From: Erpobdella octoculata
Taxonomy: Eukaryota; Annelida; Clitellata; Hirudinida; Erpobdellidae
Direction: 5' to 3'
DNA: 64,000 bases
Assembly (NCBI GenBank): GCA_963978895.1
Contig: OZ022240.1
Span: 19,735,406 to 19,799,405 of the forward strand
Below, one piece after another: positions 34,463 to 46,596 of this stretch. A program made the position numbers and the translations under genes. Every line of letters starts with the position of its first letter. The stretch's first letter is position 1. The notes under the pieces are model-generated. The model did no database searches. It was not told the origin of the DNA and saw only the letters and a program-made list of their open reading frames with translations.

Positions 34463-37156
34463 TTATGACATTGTGACAATTCCAAAGGGTTTTAAAACCA
34501 TTGAAGTAGTATGTATTGACTTGATATGGCAGGACTCTTCTTGCAGAGTTATTGGGTACTACCGACCTGGCGGTTCGGATGTTACTGCAACTGATTATTT
34601 TCTTACTAGCACTAAATGCTTATTTTCTTTATGCTCTGTTAACAAATTAGTTGTACTCCTTGGTGATTTCAATTTGCCTGATGTTGATTGGAACCACTAC
34701 CATGTCCCAGACAACCTAATTTACAAATCTTTTATAGATTTTGTCAATAATAATAATTTTCAAAAGTTTGTAGGCCTTCCTACTCGTGAATCAAATATTC
34801 TCGATCTTGTACTATCTAACTCCAATACTTTTATTTTTGGCATGCAGTCAACCATCCCTATAAGTACCACTGATCATAATGTTATTATATTCAAATTCCC
34901 TTGCCCTGGAATGCAACACCATTATGTGAAACAATCTTTCTTTAATTTTGGTCAAGCTAACTATTATGATTTCGAAACGTATCTTTCAAATATTGAATGG
35001 TCAAACCAGTTCCAGAAACTCTCTACTGTTGATGAATGTTGGAATTATCTGCTTTCAATTATCAACAATGGTGTGCAAATGTTTGTTCCTCTCACTTCTA
35101 TATCGACCATAAAAACTTCAAACGTCCAATACCCAAAGTACATAAGAAGTATGCAAAAGAAGAAAGCTCGTTTGTGGAAACAATGGAAAACCAGCTTATG
35201 TCACGCCGATAAAGCAAAATATACAATGACTGCTAAACAATGTTCCACTGAAATTAAAGCTTATCACGCTAAGAAAGAAAAAGAAATGATCCAAAAAAAT
35301 AATTTAGGTAGCCTTTATAACTTTATTAACAAAAGACTTAGTACACACAGCCAAATTTCTGCTCTGCGTCTGCCTGACGGTTCCATCACTAACTTTCTTC
35401 AAGAAATAGCATCTGTTTTTAATGATTTCTTTGCCACAGTGTTCACTTGTGACAATGGAAGCAACCCAACACTCAGCTCTAAAATTTCCGCTGACAACGT
35501 GGCACCACTTACGACTATAGATTTCAGCCCGGCCATAGTTTTAAACGCTCTCAAGAAACTAAAACCTAGCACTTCTTCCGGTCCTGATGGTTTACCCAAT
35601 TTGTTACTAAAGCGTTGCGCCAATTCATTAGCTTTACCACTAAGTATAACATTTGAATACTCTTTTAAATCTGGATTCCTACCGCAGTGCTGGAAAAAAG
35701 CCTATGTTTTGCCTATTCATAAAAAAGATTCTTCAACTGATCCAAACAACTATAGGCCAATCTCACTTACCTCAACTTCCTGTAGAGTTATGGAACGAAT
35801 AGTCAATAGCAAAATTGTCGATTTTTTGATTAGTAACTCCTTAATTTCTAAACATCAACATGGCTTTATCAGAAAAAGATCATGGACGACGAACATACTT
35901 GAATGCTTACATGATTGGACTTCCAGCCTTCAGGCCAGAGCTGTGACGGATGTTATATACTTTGATTTCCGTAAAGCCTTTGACTCAGTTTCACACGCTG
36001 AGCTTTTAACTAAACTAGAAGCCTATGGTCTTGCTGGCAACCTTTTTAACTGGGTCAAAAACTTCCTGACTGGCCGGAGTCAATGTGTAAAGCTATACAA
36101 CAATGTATCTCCAGAAAAACCTGTAACAAGTGGAGTTCTAGGCCCTACTTTATTTTTGCTTTTTATCAATGACGTTGTTGATAATTTTGATAATCTGAAT
36201 GTTACTGCAAAACTATATGCTGATGATATCAAGATTTACTCCTGCCGTTCAACAACCGAACCCAATAACGACTTAAGCAGTGCTGTCTCGAGACTAGTAG
36301 AGTGGAGTACAAAGTGGCAGCTCAACATCGCAGCCGATAAATGCTTCGTTTTTCAAATCGCTAATAACAAAAATGCGATGGTAACTTCATACTCTATTGA
36401 CAACAATAATCTCAAGGTTGTTGACTATATTAGGGATTTAGGCGTTGTAGTTGATAGTAACCTACGGTTTGATAAGCATATTTCAACAATAATTCATAGA
36501 GCCCAAGCAAGAACTCGTTTAATTTTAAGATGCTTCCACTCTCGCGACAAGCAGCTTATGAAGACGGCTTTTTGTGTATACGTCCGACCGTTATTGAAAT
36601 TTTGCAGTGAAGCCTGGTCGCCTCACCTAAAATATTTGTGTGACGACATAGAAAAAGTCCAGCGATCTTTCACTAAAAGACTGGAAGGTCTCAAAAACGT
36701 CTCTTACGTAAATAGACTGAAAGTTCTCAACCTGCAGTCATTGAAGCAACGCCGTCTTAAAATTGATCTGTTGCTGTGTTATAAATTTATGCACCAGTTT
36801 GTCGACACCCTACTGACCAAGGCACTGATACAATCTTCAAGCCACCGTACAAGAGGCCATCCCTACAAGCTTTACAAAATTTCATCCTCGTCTGACTGGG
36901 TCAAGTATTTCTTCACCAACAGAATAGTGGAAGCTTGGAACAACTTGCCTCCTAGTGTTGTGACGACCAAGTCTTCAGAAGCTTAAAAGAACATCTCGCT
37001 TCGTCTTCAATTGGTTCCTAACTTTTTTTAGTTATTTTGCAATTTATGTTTGTTTTCTTATTTTTTTGGTTTTTTTTAATGTTTTTGATAGTATTAGTGG
37101 CACTATGTGTCCTTCTGTCTTTTTTGAAAAAAATATAAAAAAAATAAATAAATAAA
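34463..37156 (+). mobile_element. CR1-type LINE, 5' truncated
   Basis: Begins inside the endonuclease domain and ends in an (AAATA)n tail, AAATAAATAAATAAA at about 37142-37156. It lies inside a HelA copy. The reading frame is described separately. A 3' tail made of a short tandem repeat rather than poly(A) fits the CR1/L2/Jockey-like groups. Confidence 0.82.
34473..36986 (+). CDS. LINE endonuclease/reverse transcriptase, N-terminally truncated
   Basis: 837 codons without a stop. Endonuclease C-terminal part: VVLLGDFNLPDVDW and TTDHNVIIF. Reverse transcriptase: SSGPDGLPNLLLKRC, AYVLPIHKKDSS, NNYRPISLTS, VIYFDFRKAFDSVSH (motif A) and LYADDIKIYS (motif C, YADD). C-terminal thumb: RDLGVVVDSNLRFDKHIS and SWTTNILECLHDW-type fingers landmarks. 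Motif B is damaged: the usual SGVPQGSVLGP reads SGVLGP, so the conserved Gln and Gly are gone, an in-frame loss of about five codons. There is no authentic start codon because the 5' part was lost. The enzyme would primarily copy LINE RNA at nicked chromosomal DNA, but this copy is probably inactive. Confidence 0.88.
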   Translation: MTIPKGFKTIEVVCIDLIWQDSSCRVIGYYRPGGSDVTATDYFLTSTKCLFSLCSVNKLVVLLGDFNLPDVDWNHYHVPDNLIYKSFIDFVNNNNFQKFVGLPTRESNILDLVLSNSNTFIFGMQSTIPISTTDHNVIIFKFPCPGMQHHYVKQSFFNFGQANYYDFETYLSNIEWSNQFQKLSTVDECWNYLLSIINNGVQMFVPLTSISTIKTSNVQYPKYIRSMQKKKARLWKQWKTSLCHADKAKYTMTAKQCSTEIKAYHAKKEKEMIQKNNLGSLYNFINKRLSTHSQISALRLPDGSITNFLQEIASVFNDFFATVFTCDNGSNPTLSSKISADNVAPLTTIDFSPAIVLNALKKLKPSTSSGPDGLPNLLLKRCANSLALPLSITFEYSFKSGFLPQCWKKAYVLPIHKKDSSTDPNNYRPISLTSTSCRVMERIVNSKIVDFLISNSLISKHQHGFIRKRSWTTNILECLHDWTSSLQARAVTDVIYFDFRKAFDSVSHAELLTKLEAYGLAGNLFNWVKNFLTGRSQCVKLYNNVSPEKPVTSGVLGPTLFLLFINDVVDNFDNLNVTAKLYADDIKIYSCRSTTEPNNDLSSAVSRLVEWSTKWQLNIAADKCFVFQIANNKNAMVTSYSIDNNNLKVVDYIRDLGVVVDSNLRFDKHISTIIHRAQARTRLILRCFHSRDKQLMKTAFCVYVRPLLKFCSEAWSPHLKYLCDDIEKVQRSFTKRLEGLKNVSYVNRLKVLNLQSLKQRRLKIDLLLCYKFMHQFVDTLLTKALIQSSSHRTRGHPYKLYKISSSSDWVKYFFTNRIVEAWNNLPPSVVTTKSSEA

Positions 37157-37256
37157 GATATACATGTTTCACCATTTTTTTGAAAATTTGGTTTCCAAGA
37201 CCTTATATGTGGGTTGTAAATAGGGTTATTTATTTTTTTTAAATAACTACTAATCT

Positions 37257-37625
37257 CGATGGCAGTGATCCCACCTCCTACCGTCCGATCTTAAATTTCT
37301 CTGTATTATCTAAGGTGCTGGAGAGGTTGGTTCTTGATAGAATTACAGAACATCTACATTCTAATAATCTCTTCCCGACACATCAATCGGCTTACCGACG
37401 GTTCAACTCAACGGAGACGGCAGTGCTCAGGGTTTTCTCCGACATTCTGGGTGCGCCGATGATAGAAAATTAACTCTACTAGTTCTTCTGGATCTTTCGG
37501 CTGCTTTTGATACTGTCAATCACCAGATTTTTCTTCAAAGACTCAGATATATTTTTGGATTTGATGGGTCTCTCCTCAAGTGGTTCCACTCCTACCTCAC
37601 CAATCGTAAATGTCAGGTGAGAGAT
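37257..37625 (+). pseudogene. Second LINE reverse transcriptase fragment
   Basis: SYRPILNFSVLSKVLERLVL, PTHQSAYRRFNSTETAVLR, then after a frameshift LLLDLSAAFDTVNH-like DNA (37480-37520) and LKWFHSYLTNRKCQV. This covers the fingers to motif A of a CR1/L2-type enzyme. The family differs from the element just upstream. Confidence 0.72.
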
Positions 37626-38070
37626 CATTTAGCAGAGATATCATCCCCCTATATGCATCAGACGAGTTTAAACGTACCTCCGAAGCACATGTTGTGACCA
37701 ACAAAAGATATCTTTTGTTTTAGTTTCTTTAAAATATTTTTATAAAAGTATTTTTCGCATTGATTTCATTAGAAACTTTTATTTAGGTTACAATCTATGT
37801 TTGTGGGTGTGTTTGTGTTTTTCTCTGTACACAAATCCTGCGTTTTATGATTGAACTTCTCTTATTCAAGTCTAATGTTTACATACAATTTTAATATTAA
37901 AACAAACCCTGAACGAAATACCATCATAGTTGTAGAGTTGGAGAAGCAACGGCACAACCTGCCCCAGACCAAATCTTTTTCTTCGGAAAAATTGTTTGTC
38001 TTCCCAGAAGAAAAAAATATTGGATCTATAAATAATTTTTTTTAAACAAAGTACAACTATCTATAACTCA
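37626..38070. other. Spacer with a repeat D 3' fragment
   Basis: Positions 37775-37845 (ACTTTTATTTAGGTTACAAT, TTTTTCTCTGTACACAAATC) are the minus-strand end of repeat D. No gene recognised. Confidence 0.5.
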
Positions 38071-38496
38071 GTGGCGTAGCGAGGAAATGCAAAAAGAGAC
38101 AACTATTCCCGCGCAGTATTGAAAAAGTGCCTAAAGCCTTTCAGAGAAGTAAATTTTTTCGGAAAAGTACTTGCGACTACGCCCCCGGTCATTAGCTGTT
38201 TTTAAAAGACGCCATTTCAGCAAAACCTTGGGGGGCAACTTGTTTTCAGTGCCCACCATTTTTCTCAAATATTTTTGCAACCTTTGCACAAGAGGTCCAC
38301 TTCACCCTCATATGGCCCACTCAAACCTTACAAGCTTCCACTTTTAAGAGCGTTTTTAGGAGGCCCGAAACTACCTTAAGAAATTCTACTCAAAAGTCAG
38401 AAAGATTATGGCTTCTCTGCTCCCCAATTGACAACTCTCCATTCAATGGATGCAATTTTATACCCCGGACGCCAAAAATCCTCGCTACGCCACTGC
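38071..38496. mobile_element. hAT-like MITE with 16-bp inverted ends
   Basis: CAGTGGCGTAGCGAGG at the left and CCTCGCTACGCCACTG-type complement at the right end are inverted copies. About 425 bp, no open frame. The interior shares GCTTGGGGGGCAAC-like and AGTGCCCACC words with 42115-42435. The flanking 8 bp do not match well, so the target duplication has decayed or the boundary is slightly different. Confidence 0.7.
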
Positions 38497-41365
38497 ACTA
38501 ATCCCGGTTATTGACCATTTTTTGAAAAAGTTTTTCAGAGACTAATAAAAATATGATAAAAACGTTTTACCCCCTTGCCGGTCTCAGACTTGGTGACTTT
38601 TTGGACAAATTGATTTGTAATTTGTATGCTGGCTTTGCCCCAACTCCGGGAAAATGGGAACTTTACGCCTCTAGACAACATTTGATTGTATAAACAAGGC
38701 AATAAGATCTTACACACAGGTTTTAAATGCTAGTAGCAAACAACATTATTGATATAACAAACAGTCAACAGCAAAATCGAGACAGATGTTTTTTGAGAGA
38801 TTCACTGAACTTTTGCGATCCTATCTCTTCGGCCGGCGGCTTGAAATACCTCGTGACTTGGGCTACCATGCTCTTACGATGAATATGAATAAATATAAAA
38901 TTTAAAAGAAAATGCAAAAAACAAACCCACTTATAATGACCATAAATGCAAATGAAAATAAAGTTAATTTTGCGTCGCTTATAAGTTCTTAATGCTAGTT
39001 GAAAAATCAATTATTTGTGAAACAATTAATTGTAAACAGATTTAATAATTTATGTTGTAGCTCGTTTTATTAGTTTAAAACTAAATGCGAGCGTTTTTTA
39101 AGGTGCGCATAAAACTTTTAATAAATTAATAGTTTAAAAGAGTGAATAGTGTATTAGAGTGATAGTAATTAATATGGCAGTGCTATTCATTTATTCGATC
39201 AATCAGCTGTTCTCGATTAGAGAAACACTAGAAATTCAATTTGAACTCTGACCTTATGCGTGTTTGAAAGGCCCCCGGGCTGTGTCGTTGCCTAGGCGTA
39301 AGTCCAAGCAGGTGTAAAATATTCGGGTCAAGTTGACCTATGAACCGACCCGGATTTTCGGCCAATCACCAGGCGCGTGCGCGTCCATTGTTTTTACTTT
39401 TTCTTCACTGAGATGGTAATTTAGAGATGCTCTATCAGTTCTAAGTTATCTAAGATTGCAGTCCTCACACTGCAAGTGTCGTTCAGATAGCTGAGCTGCT
39501 ACTGCTACGAATGTTGTTTCTACTGCAACAGCAATGCACCACAACTACATCATAACTCATATATCCGCTTCAGCAAAATGCGAAACTACATCCTGGGATT
39601 CCTGCCATATTCCATGCAATATTGATCAGAGAAGGTCTAATGGAAAGAATGAAGTTGATGGCCATCGGGCATTTATTAAAATTACGTCTCAAATCTGCGT
39701 GTTTGTTGTGTGCGCATATGTATGTGTATATTGTGTACGTATGTGTAAGTATGTGTCTGTGTACGTATGTGTAAGTATGTGTCTGTGTATGTTTGTGTAT
39801 GTAGGTTTGAGTGTGTGTGTGAATTTGTTTGTGTACTCTTCTTTTATTCTTCGCGGCTGAGTCTTCCCTTGAACCTTCTCACCGAGTGATAAATAAATTT
39901 TCGCACTGTCATTTACTTTGCAGACTTTTTTAGGAAAAAGTTTAAAATTATTTTAGGAAACATTAATTCAAAACATTAAACGTCTATTTCCATACCAAAA
40001 AGCAAATTTAATGTACTTGAATTATTGGTTAAAGCGACAAGCATTTTTCTACGCTGTAACTTATAAAAATTTAAGCAAGTTTTTAAGAAAACACAAAACT
40101 AGAAACAACAATATTTTGTTTCTTACTTTTACTTAATAATAAACACAGACATGCTTCTTATTTGTCTTTGTGTACTATTTAATCACTATAAAGAACAAAT
40201 CATCTTTTCATGAAGCCCCAGGCCACTGATCCCTGTGACCATTGGCTCGCAATGCTGACCACATTTTACGTCTCCATTATACAAAGTGGAAAAGTGGAAA
40301 TGTGTTTCTTATGTTAGTCTGTGCGTCAGCTATCATCAACAGCTTTTAAGAAGTATGCGAGAAGCAGCTTTATAGAAGTATCTGTTTTATGCTATATAAA
40401 AGTAAACTTGCAGTTTTCTGCTGTTTATATAGTAAACAATCGTAAGTTCTCACAATGTAGAATAACAACAACAACAAGGTAACAATATTTAAAAAAAAGT
40501 ATTTTTCGGACAGCTTGATTTTATATTCGACAGAATATTTTTACATTTAAACAAAATTAAAAGCCGCATGGTTTTATTCGTTGTTGATGTCTGAATGTTC
40601 TTCCTGTCTCTTTGTCGGCCCGTCCGACATCCATTTTTCGTAGCACTTACCAACCAACACTTACCAACCAACTACTAATACTTACCTACGAATACTTAGC
40701 GAGCGTCAAAATGGTGTTAAAACACGTTCGTCACAAACAGACTTCCTTCATACAAAATATGATGGGCGGTCATGTCTCTCTTTGATTATTTTCTCCGCTT
40801 TAATGGTTTCATCGCCTCTCCTCTACGATGCCGAACCCTTTGTTTGTCGTACTTTCTTTCTTTTTCTTTTTCTTTCTATTTCTTTTTCTGTTTTTTCTTA
40901 GTCTATTTTTAGAAAACTGTACTAAATCAATTTTTTGCTTTCAGTTAAAAGTTTAAAACAGAAATAATCGTTTAATTCGGCACAATTCTGAAATCATATG
41001 AATGCTTATTATTATGTCTGCTAAAGGCAGTAAATTACATAGATGCAATTATTGGATCAACTAATATTAATTAAAACAAAAATATAAACGGTTAACTTTT
41101 AAACAACACCGCTGAAGCACCGTGTGGTGAATGTCATGTTGGCATGCTGCCATGACAGGAATACAAATGTATATTAGGTACGAGAAGAAGTGACTTTTTG
41201 AAGATCAAAAGCAAAATAATAAAGCGATTTTTAAATAGCTTAAAACTTTCTCCTCAATAAAGACTACCTCACTGAAAATCGTGTTCTAATTGCTTCAGTG
41301 GTTCGGATGTGATAAACAAACAAACACCTCAAATAAACAAACACATTTGTTTTTTTTTATTTAAA
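38497..41365. other. Low-repeat interval without a recognised gene
   Basis: I see no convincing coding exon, RNA gene or element. Positions 39700-39840 are a TGTGTATG-type low-complexity tract. The segment 39190-39620 stands out and is listed separately. Confidence 0.45.
39240..39400. promoter_or_regulatory. Candidate regulatory block: AP-2-like, X-box-like and CCAAT motifs
   Basis: A compact patch richer in G+C than its surroundings. GCCCCCGGGC (39271-39280) fits an AP-2-type GCCNNNGGG site. GTTGCCTAGGCG (39287-39298) is close to an RFX X-box. GGCCAATCACC contains CCAAT, and GCGCGTGCGCGT follows. Motif matches of this length arise by chance; no transcript evidence is available. Confidence 0.25.
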
Positions 41366-41530
41366 ACTAGCGGGGTTACCCGGCTCTGCCCGGGATTTTT
41401 AGAGGTTTTTCTTTCGTTTTTCACTTTCTCGCTTTCTTTTTCTCCTTCTCCTTCTCCTTTCTTTCTTCTCCTTCTCTCGCTCCCTTTTCATTCCCCGCTT
41501 ACTCTCCCGTACCCTTTACCATTTAAAAAA
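41366..41530 (-). mobile_element. HelB Helitron 3' end, inverted
   Basis: ACTAGCGGGGTTACCCGGCT with TGCCCGGGATTTTTAGAGGT is the complement of the HelB terminus. It continues in a CTTCTCCTTCTCCTT tract in place of the usual minisatellite. Confidence 0.68.
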
Positions 41531-41559
41531 ACAACTTCCTGTTAGCCATAATGAATTTC

Positions 41560-41836
41560 AGTTTTTTACAAACTTTTATTTAAGTTACAATCTCTGTTTG
41601 TGTGTGTGTGTCTTTCTCTGTACACAAATCTTGCAAGTAAAATTTAACCAGCTTTTTGACTAGCTAGAAAGCTAAAACTTTCAGCATAGCTTTATATTGG
41701 ATGACGCAATACATGATTCAATACAAAAACAAAAAAAACTTAATTTGAATATTTTTCGTATTTCTAAATTGAGTGTATTTGAAATTAAAGTTTGTGTTAA
41801 AAAACTCGTTTTTTCCTTTACTTGTTTCGTTTCGTT
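41560..41836 (-). repeat. Dispersed repeat D, full copy (inverted)
   Basis: TTTATTTAAGTTACAATCTC ... ACTAGCTAGAAAGCT ... TTGGATGACGCAATACATG ... CGTTTTTTCCTTTACTTGTT. Same order as the copy at 7261-7520. Confidence 0.75.
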
Positions 41837-42114
41837 TTTAACCACAATATTCAAAGTAGTACTTCGGATATAGATTATATCGGAAATCAAATTTTAGCAA
41901 TAAAAAACGTGTGACAAAAATAATTAAAATTACAAAGTTGTAAAGAATGTTAAAAAAGACAAAAACAAGTAGCTTTTTCTATAATATTTTGGTAAATTAA
42001 AACAAATACATTTAAATAAAAATTCCATTTCATCATGCTTAATTACCGCAAAATATATCCTTATTTCCACAGTAATCCCGCAACGTTTGTTTCCATCACC
42101 GCAGTATAGGGCAG

Positions 42115-42435
42115 TATAGGGAAGTTATTTTAGGAAAAGCTTGGGGGGCAACATGTTCTCAGGGCCCACCAATATTTTACAAAATTCAAATATAATCGAA
42201 ATCCTCTTTTCATTTTTTCTGCTAACAATCTGATGACCGGGTGGGAGTAGTTGCAACTAATTTTACAAAAACGGTCCGCTCAAACCTCTGAAGCTTCAAC
42301 TTTACACTTCTCAGAACATTTTTGGAACCCCATTGCTATTTTTAGTGACATAAAATTACGTAAGGGGGCTCACTCGAAATTCAGGAAAAAGCAAGGGACC
42401 GCCTGCCCCCCATCGAATTTACGTCCCTGTCGCTT
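42115..42435. mobile_element. MITE-like repeat related to 38071-38496
   Basis: Shares AGCTTGGGGGGCAAC, GCCCACC and CGCTCAAACCT-type words with the MITE at 38071 and ends TTTACGTCCCTG, reminiscent of hAT-type right ends. The left terminus is not clear. Confidence 0.45.
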
Positions 42436-44030
42436 TAATACCGTAACTTCATCGCCATATTACAAAGGTATTCCGTTGGAAAAACCGTAAATTACGAAAA
42501 ATTCCAGTTGTTGCTTCCCCATTACAGTGAACAAGTGAACACCTACTGCTCCTATTTCCTTCAATATATTCCGACAAAACAGATCAAAACATAACAGAAC
42601 TACATAAAACACAAGTTCTGGACGGTTTCAAACAATTTCTTAAATCACGACAACTTGAAAGGTAAGCATTTGTGGAATTGTTTCTCAATTTAGCTACAAA
42701 TTTTGATTTTTTTTTAAATTTTATCTTTTATCTGTTAATTAGAATATAAATTTTTTAAATTATTGCAAATTTGTTATTTAAACTTATCGAAACTCATTTA
42801 ATCTTATTTAAAGTTATTTAATCTTATTTAAACTTATTTAAACTTATTGCTATTGGCAACGTCATGACTGTCTGCATTATTTAAAACACGGTTTTCTACT
42901 CACACATGCCTCGTGAGAATTCATTTGTTGTGTTGAGAAATACTGAAGGTATTTAATCATCATCATCATCATCATCATCAAGAAAATATGGAATTGTATA
43001 AACAATAACTTTGTCTCATTTTATTCTTCAGCTTATACAGCAGTTCAATATCAAACGAAAAAAACGTTTTATCAATTTGAAGTGAGAGCTGTGCGAAAAC
43101 ATTGTTGCCATTTTAGGTTTTCATGAATTGTTTGAGATGATTTAATAATTTAAAAAATGCTTTATAAGACATTTACTTTTTTTATCTTTGAAATCATTTT
43201 GTTAAAAAACTGCTTTAATTTTTAACGTTATTTAGGTTTCCCCATTAACGTCAATTTTTGTTAAATAACACAAGAATTATCTTTGTGTGGGTCCAGGTAT
43301 CAATGAGATAAATATTCATAATTTCAGAAAACTATTGAAAAGCTGGAAAAAAATTGCTATCTGACAACTACTTAAACGGAAAGGTTTGGAAACAAACTGA
43401 ACATTTTCATTCAGGTCAGTTAATTGGTCAGTAACTGGTCAAGTGTGATGCGAAAAAACCACTGGGACCGTCGGCCCTTCTACAACCCGATGATTTCTGA
43501 CAGCACAAGTGTCATTGTTTGCAGACATCAGTCACTAGAAGTGTATTCGAATGTAGTATAATTCTGACACCACAATTGTTTTCTCGCATTGTTGAGTTGT
43601 TGGTGTTGCGCTGTACGCTTAATTTGCTTTGAGGGTTTGCCTAATTGGGAGAGTTACGAGTGAATGCAGTGGCACGATGAATTCTATTATTCCGATTATC
43701 AATTTTTACGCACTGGAAACTTATTTTTTAACTAATTTGTGTCCTTTCAGTGAAAGTTTCAAGAAAAAGCTAAATTGTTCAGCATACAAGAAATCAACAA
43801 TTGATGCATATGAGTTTTTTGTTTTAATAAATAAAGCAGAAATAAATGTTACAAAAGATAGCAAGCGACAGATAGGAGTGACCAAACATATTATACTTAT
43901 CTCGCATGGATGGACATTTATATCTTGAGGGATGTGTCATGTCGGGAGACGGCCTTGTTGTCATAAAGATGATGTGAGTGAAAGAAAGTATTTGTTGGAA
44001 CACCATCGTACCATGAGTTCACGTCAGCTA
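42436..44030. other. Spacer without a recognised gene
   Basis: Contains a short (ATC)n run at 42957-42980. A 99-codon plus-strand frame at 43629-43928 matches no family I know. No splice or start context supports it. Confidence 0.45.
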
Positions 44031-44035
44031 CTAGG

Positions 44036-44191
<156 letters not shown>

Positions 44192-44429
44192 CTGGAAAAA
44201 GAAGGAAGAACAGGAAAGTAGTTATGTTGAAGGAATAATTCGAAACGTCAAACCTCATGTGTTCACACATCGTTCTCATCTTCTCATTGCACAGTTTTGG
44301 AATTTCTTTCATATCTGTTTAAAGTTTTTTGAATTTCAAATAAAGTTAAGGAACCACTTTTGGAAAGTAAACCTTGGGAGTTCAAGGAGCGGCTCGCGTT
44401 TGGTGCAAAACAAATTATAAAACTTTTTT

Positions 44430-44660
44430 TTCAAACTTTTGTTTGTGTGTACGCAAATCTTGCAAGTAAAATTTGACCAGTTTTTTTACTAGCTAGAGAG
44501 CTGAAACTTTCAGCATAGCTTTATATTGGATGACAATACATGATTCAATTTTGAAAAAAAAAACTTAATTTGAATTTGAACATCTTTCGTATTTCTAAAT
44601 CGAATGTATTTGAAATAAAAGTTTGTGTTGAAAAACTCGTTTTTGCCTTTACTTGTTATT
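44430..44660 (-). repeat. Dispersed repeat D, inverted copy
   Basis: ACGCAAATCTTGCAAGTAAA, ACTAGCTAGAGAGCTGAAAC, TTGGATGACAATACATGATT and CTCGTTTTTGCCTTTACTTG match the family in minus orientation. The microsatellite-like end is shortened. Confidence 0.75.
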
Positions 44661-44734
44661 TACTAGTCTTATATTAGTTTGCTTTATGAGGTTAATCTTT
44701 TAATCGTTTAATCGGACTGTCTGTAGTCCAAGGG

Positions 44735-44845
<111 letters not shown>

Positions 44846-44927
44846 TTTATAGTTATATATAAATATATTATGTTTTATGTTTTAAAAAATGTGAAGATTA
44901 AAAAGAAGAAAATACAAATAAATAAAA

Positions 44928-45062
44928 AAACTTTTAAAAACTAGTCTTATTACGCACTACAAAGTAGAAAATAAAATCGTACGTCAAATTGATCATCTTG
45001 TTGTTCGCCATAAGACTAGGGTGCTCGCTAAGTCCATAATAAGACTAGTTTTTAAAAAGTTT
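44928..45062. mobile_element. Short palindromic element with ~27-bp inverted ends
   Basis: Left arm 44928-44954 (begins AAACTTTTAAAAACTAGTC) and right arm 45035-45062 (ends AGACTAGTTTTTAAAAAGTTT-type) are inverted copies with about 25 of 27 positions matching. The unit is 135 bp in total. Probably a tiny MITE. No other copy is seen in this window. Confidence 0.5.
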
Positions 45063-46541
45063 ATTTAATTATTTTTTTATTTTTTCACTTAGCTCTATGA
45101 TGGTTACAGTGAAAAAAAGAAAAAAAGAAATGTGAGAGAGAAAGAAAGAGAGAGAGAGAGGAAGAAATCAAGAGAATGAAAATAAGAAATGAAAGAGATA
45201 CAAGCAAGTCATTTAATTGTGTCCATCTACCACTTGATACCTGTTTGATGTCATCTGACGCGGAGAATCTGTTGCAGCATCCCGCATAAATGTTTCTTCT
45301 TCACTTTTTCGTCTTTCCCTCTTTTTCCAGCTGTACATCTCCTTCTATGTTGTTTCAATTCTATTTATGAGTGGTTCAGTCCTAAAAAGCTGCTGGAGTT
45401 GCTGAAAAATTGATGTTGTTCAATGAAGCAGAAAAAGTTGAAAGGTCTGAAGAAAAGATACGGGATGATTTTTGCTTGAAGATGATAATGGTGATGATGA
45501 TGATAATGGTGATGATGATTATAATGGTGATGATGACAACGATAAAAATAATGTTGGTGGTGGTGATGGTGATTATGATAATAATTATTAAGAAATAATA
45601 ACAATAATAATAGTGGTGGTTGTATAATGATGATGATGATTATTATGAGTTATTAATTTCTAAAATATTGTTACTATTATTGATATAATTTTTTTTATAT
45701 CTTATGAGCTCTCAATTTATAACAACTTTTATAGCAAATTGTTTTTTGTACACCATCATTACCATCATCATTTTATTGTCTGTTTGTCTGTCTTTCTTTC
45801 TTTCTTTCTTCTTTATCTCTCTTTTTTTCTCTCTTTATCTTTTTTTCTCTACCTCATTTTCTTCCTCTCCTTCTCTTTCTATCTCTTTTTCTAGTCCACG
45901 GGACTTGGGGCGACTGACTTCTTCCATCTAATGAACCGCATTGTTCAATTATCATTATCATAACTACCACCTTCTATTGTTATCAGTGCCATCCTGTCAT
46001 GGCTCGAAGTAATATAAGGTGTGTAATTTACTGTATATAACAAATATTTTACTGTACATTCACATTGATACTAGAAATATTGGTATTTTAAAACAGTTCT
46101 AACAAATAATATAAATATAATTATATAGCAAATATCGAATGACCAATAGTATGCATTGAAATACACAAATAATTTCCTAATTTCATGCAAAATAAAAAAG
46201 TGCAATTTAGCAAACTGACGAACTTATAAACAAGAAACACATAAACATGTCAAACTAAATATATATCCATATATTATTGACAAGTTAACATAAATACATC
46301 TGAACATATTAACAACATTTACATATACACATACAAACAAACATACAAACAACATGTATGCATACAAACAAACATACAAACAACATGTAGGCATACAAAC
46401 ATGTGAGCGACATATACCTACCTACTTACAAATATATAAACAACACACAACAGTTGTTGTCCTGCAGGCAGCCAAGTGAGGCATGACTGATTTCCGTAAG
46501 AAAAGTTAGGTTGGTTCGTGACTTTCTTCCTTTCCTTATCT

Positions 46542-46548
<7 letters not shown>
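45063..46548. other. Spacer with simple-sequence DNA
   Basis: 45480-45650 is rich in ATGATGGTG-type triplets, 45780-45900 is a pyrimidine-rich tract, and 46325-46400 repeats ACAAACATAC. No gene recognised. Confidence 0.5.

Positions 46549-46591
<43 letters not shown>
46549..46591. repeat. (CT)n microsatellite
   Basis: 43 bp of CT repeats. Confidence 0.9.

Positions 46592-46596
<5 letters not shown>

Larger units (their letters stand above)
34049..37255 (+). mobile_element. HelA Helitron split by a CR1-type LINE
   Basis: The left part (34049-34462) begins TCTATATATATAAAAGAAC. The right part (37157-37255) resumes with AGATATACATGTTTCACC and GGTTTCCAAGACCTTATATG, then similarity ends without the HelA 3' hairpin. 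The insertion point falls in a CTCAAAATAAAGATAT-like stretch present in other HelA copies. Confidence 0.68.

Noticed and set aside
38071..38496. Clean 8-bp target duplication for this MITE
   Set aside because: Flanks CTATAACT and CACTAATC do not match; only the inverted ends support the element.
43629..43928. 99-codon plus-strand frame
   Set aside because: No recognisable family, no splice or promoter context, and length compatible with chance in AT-rich DNA.
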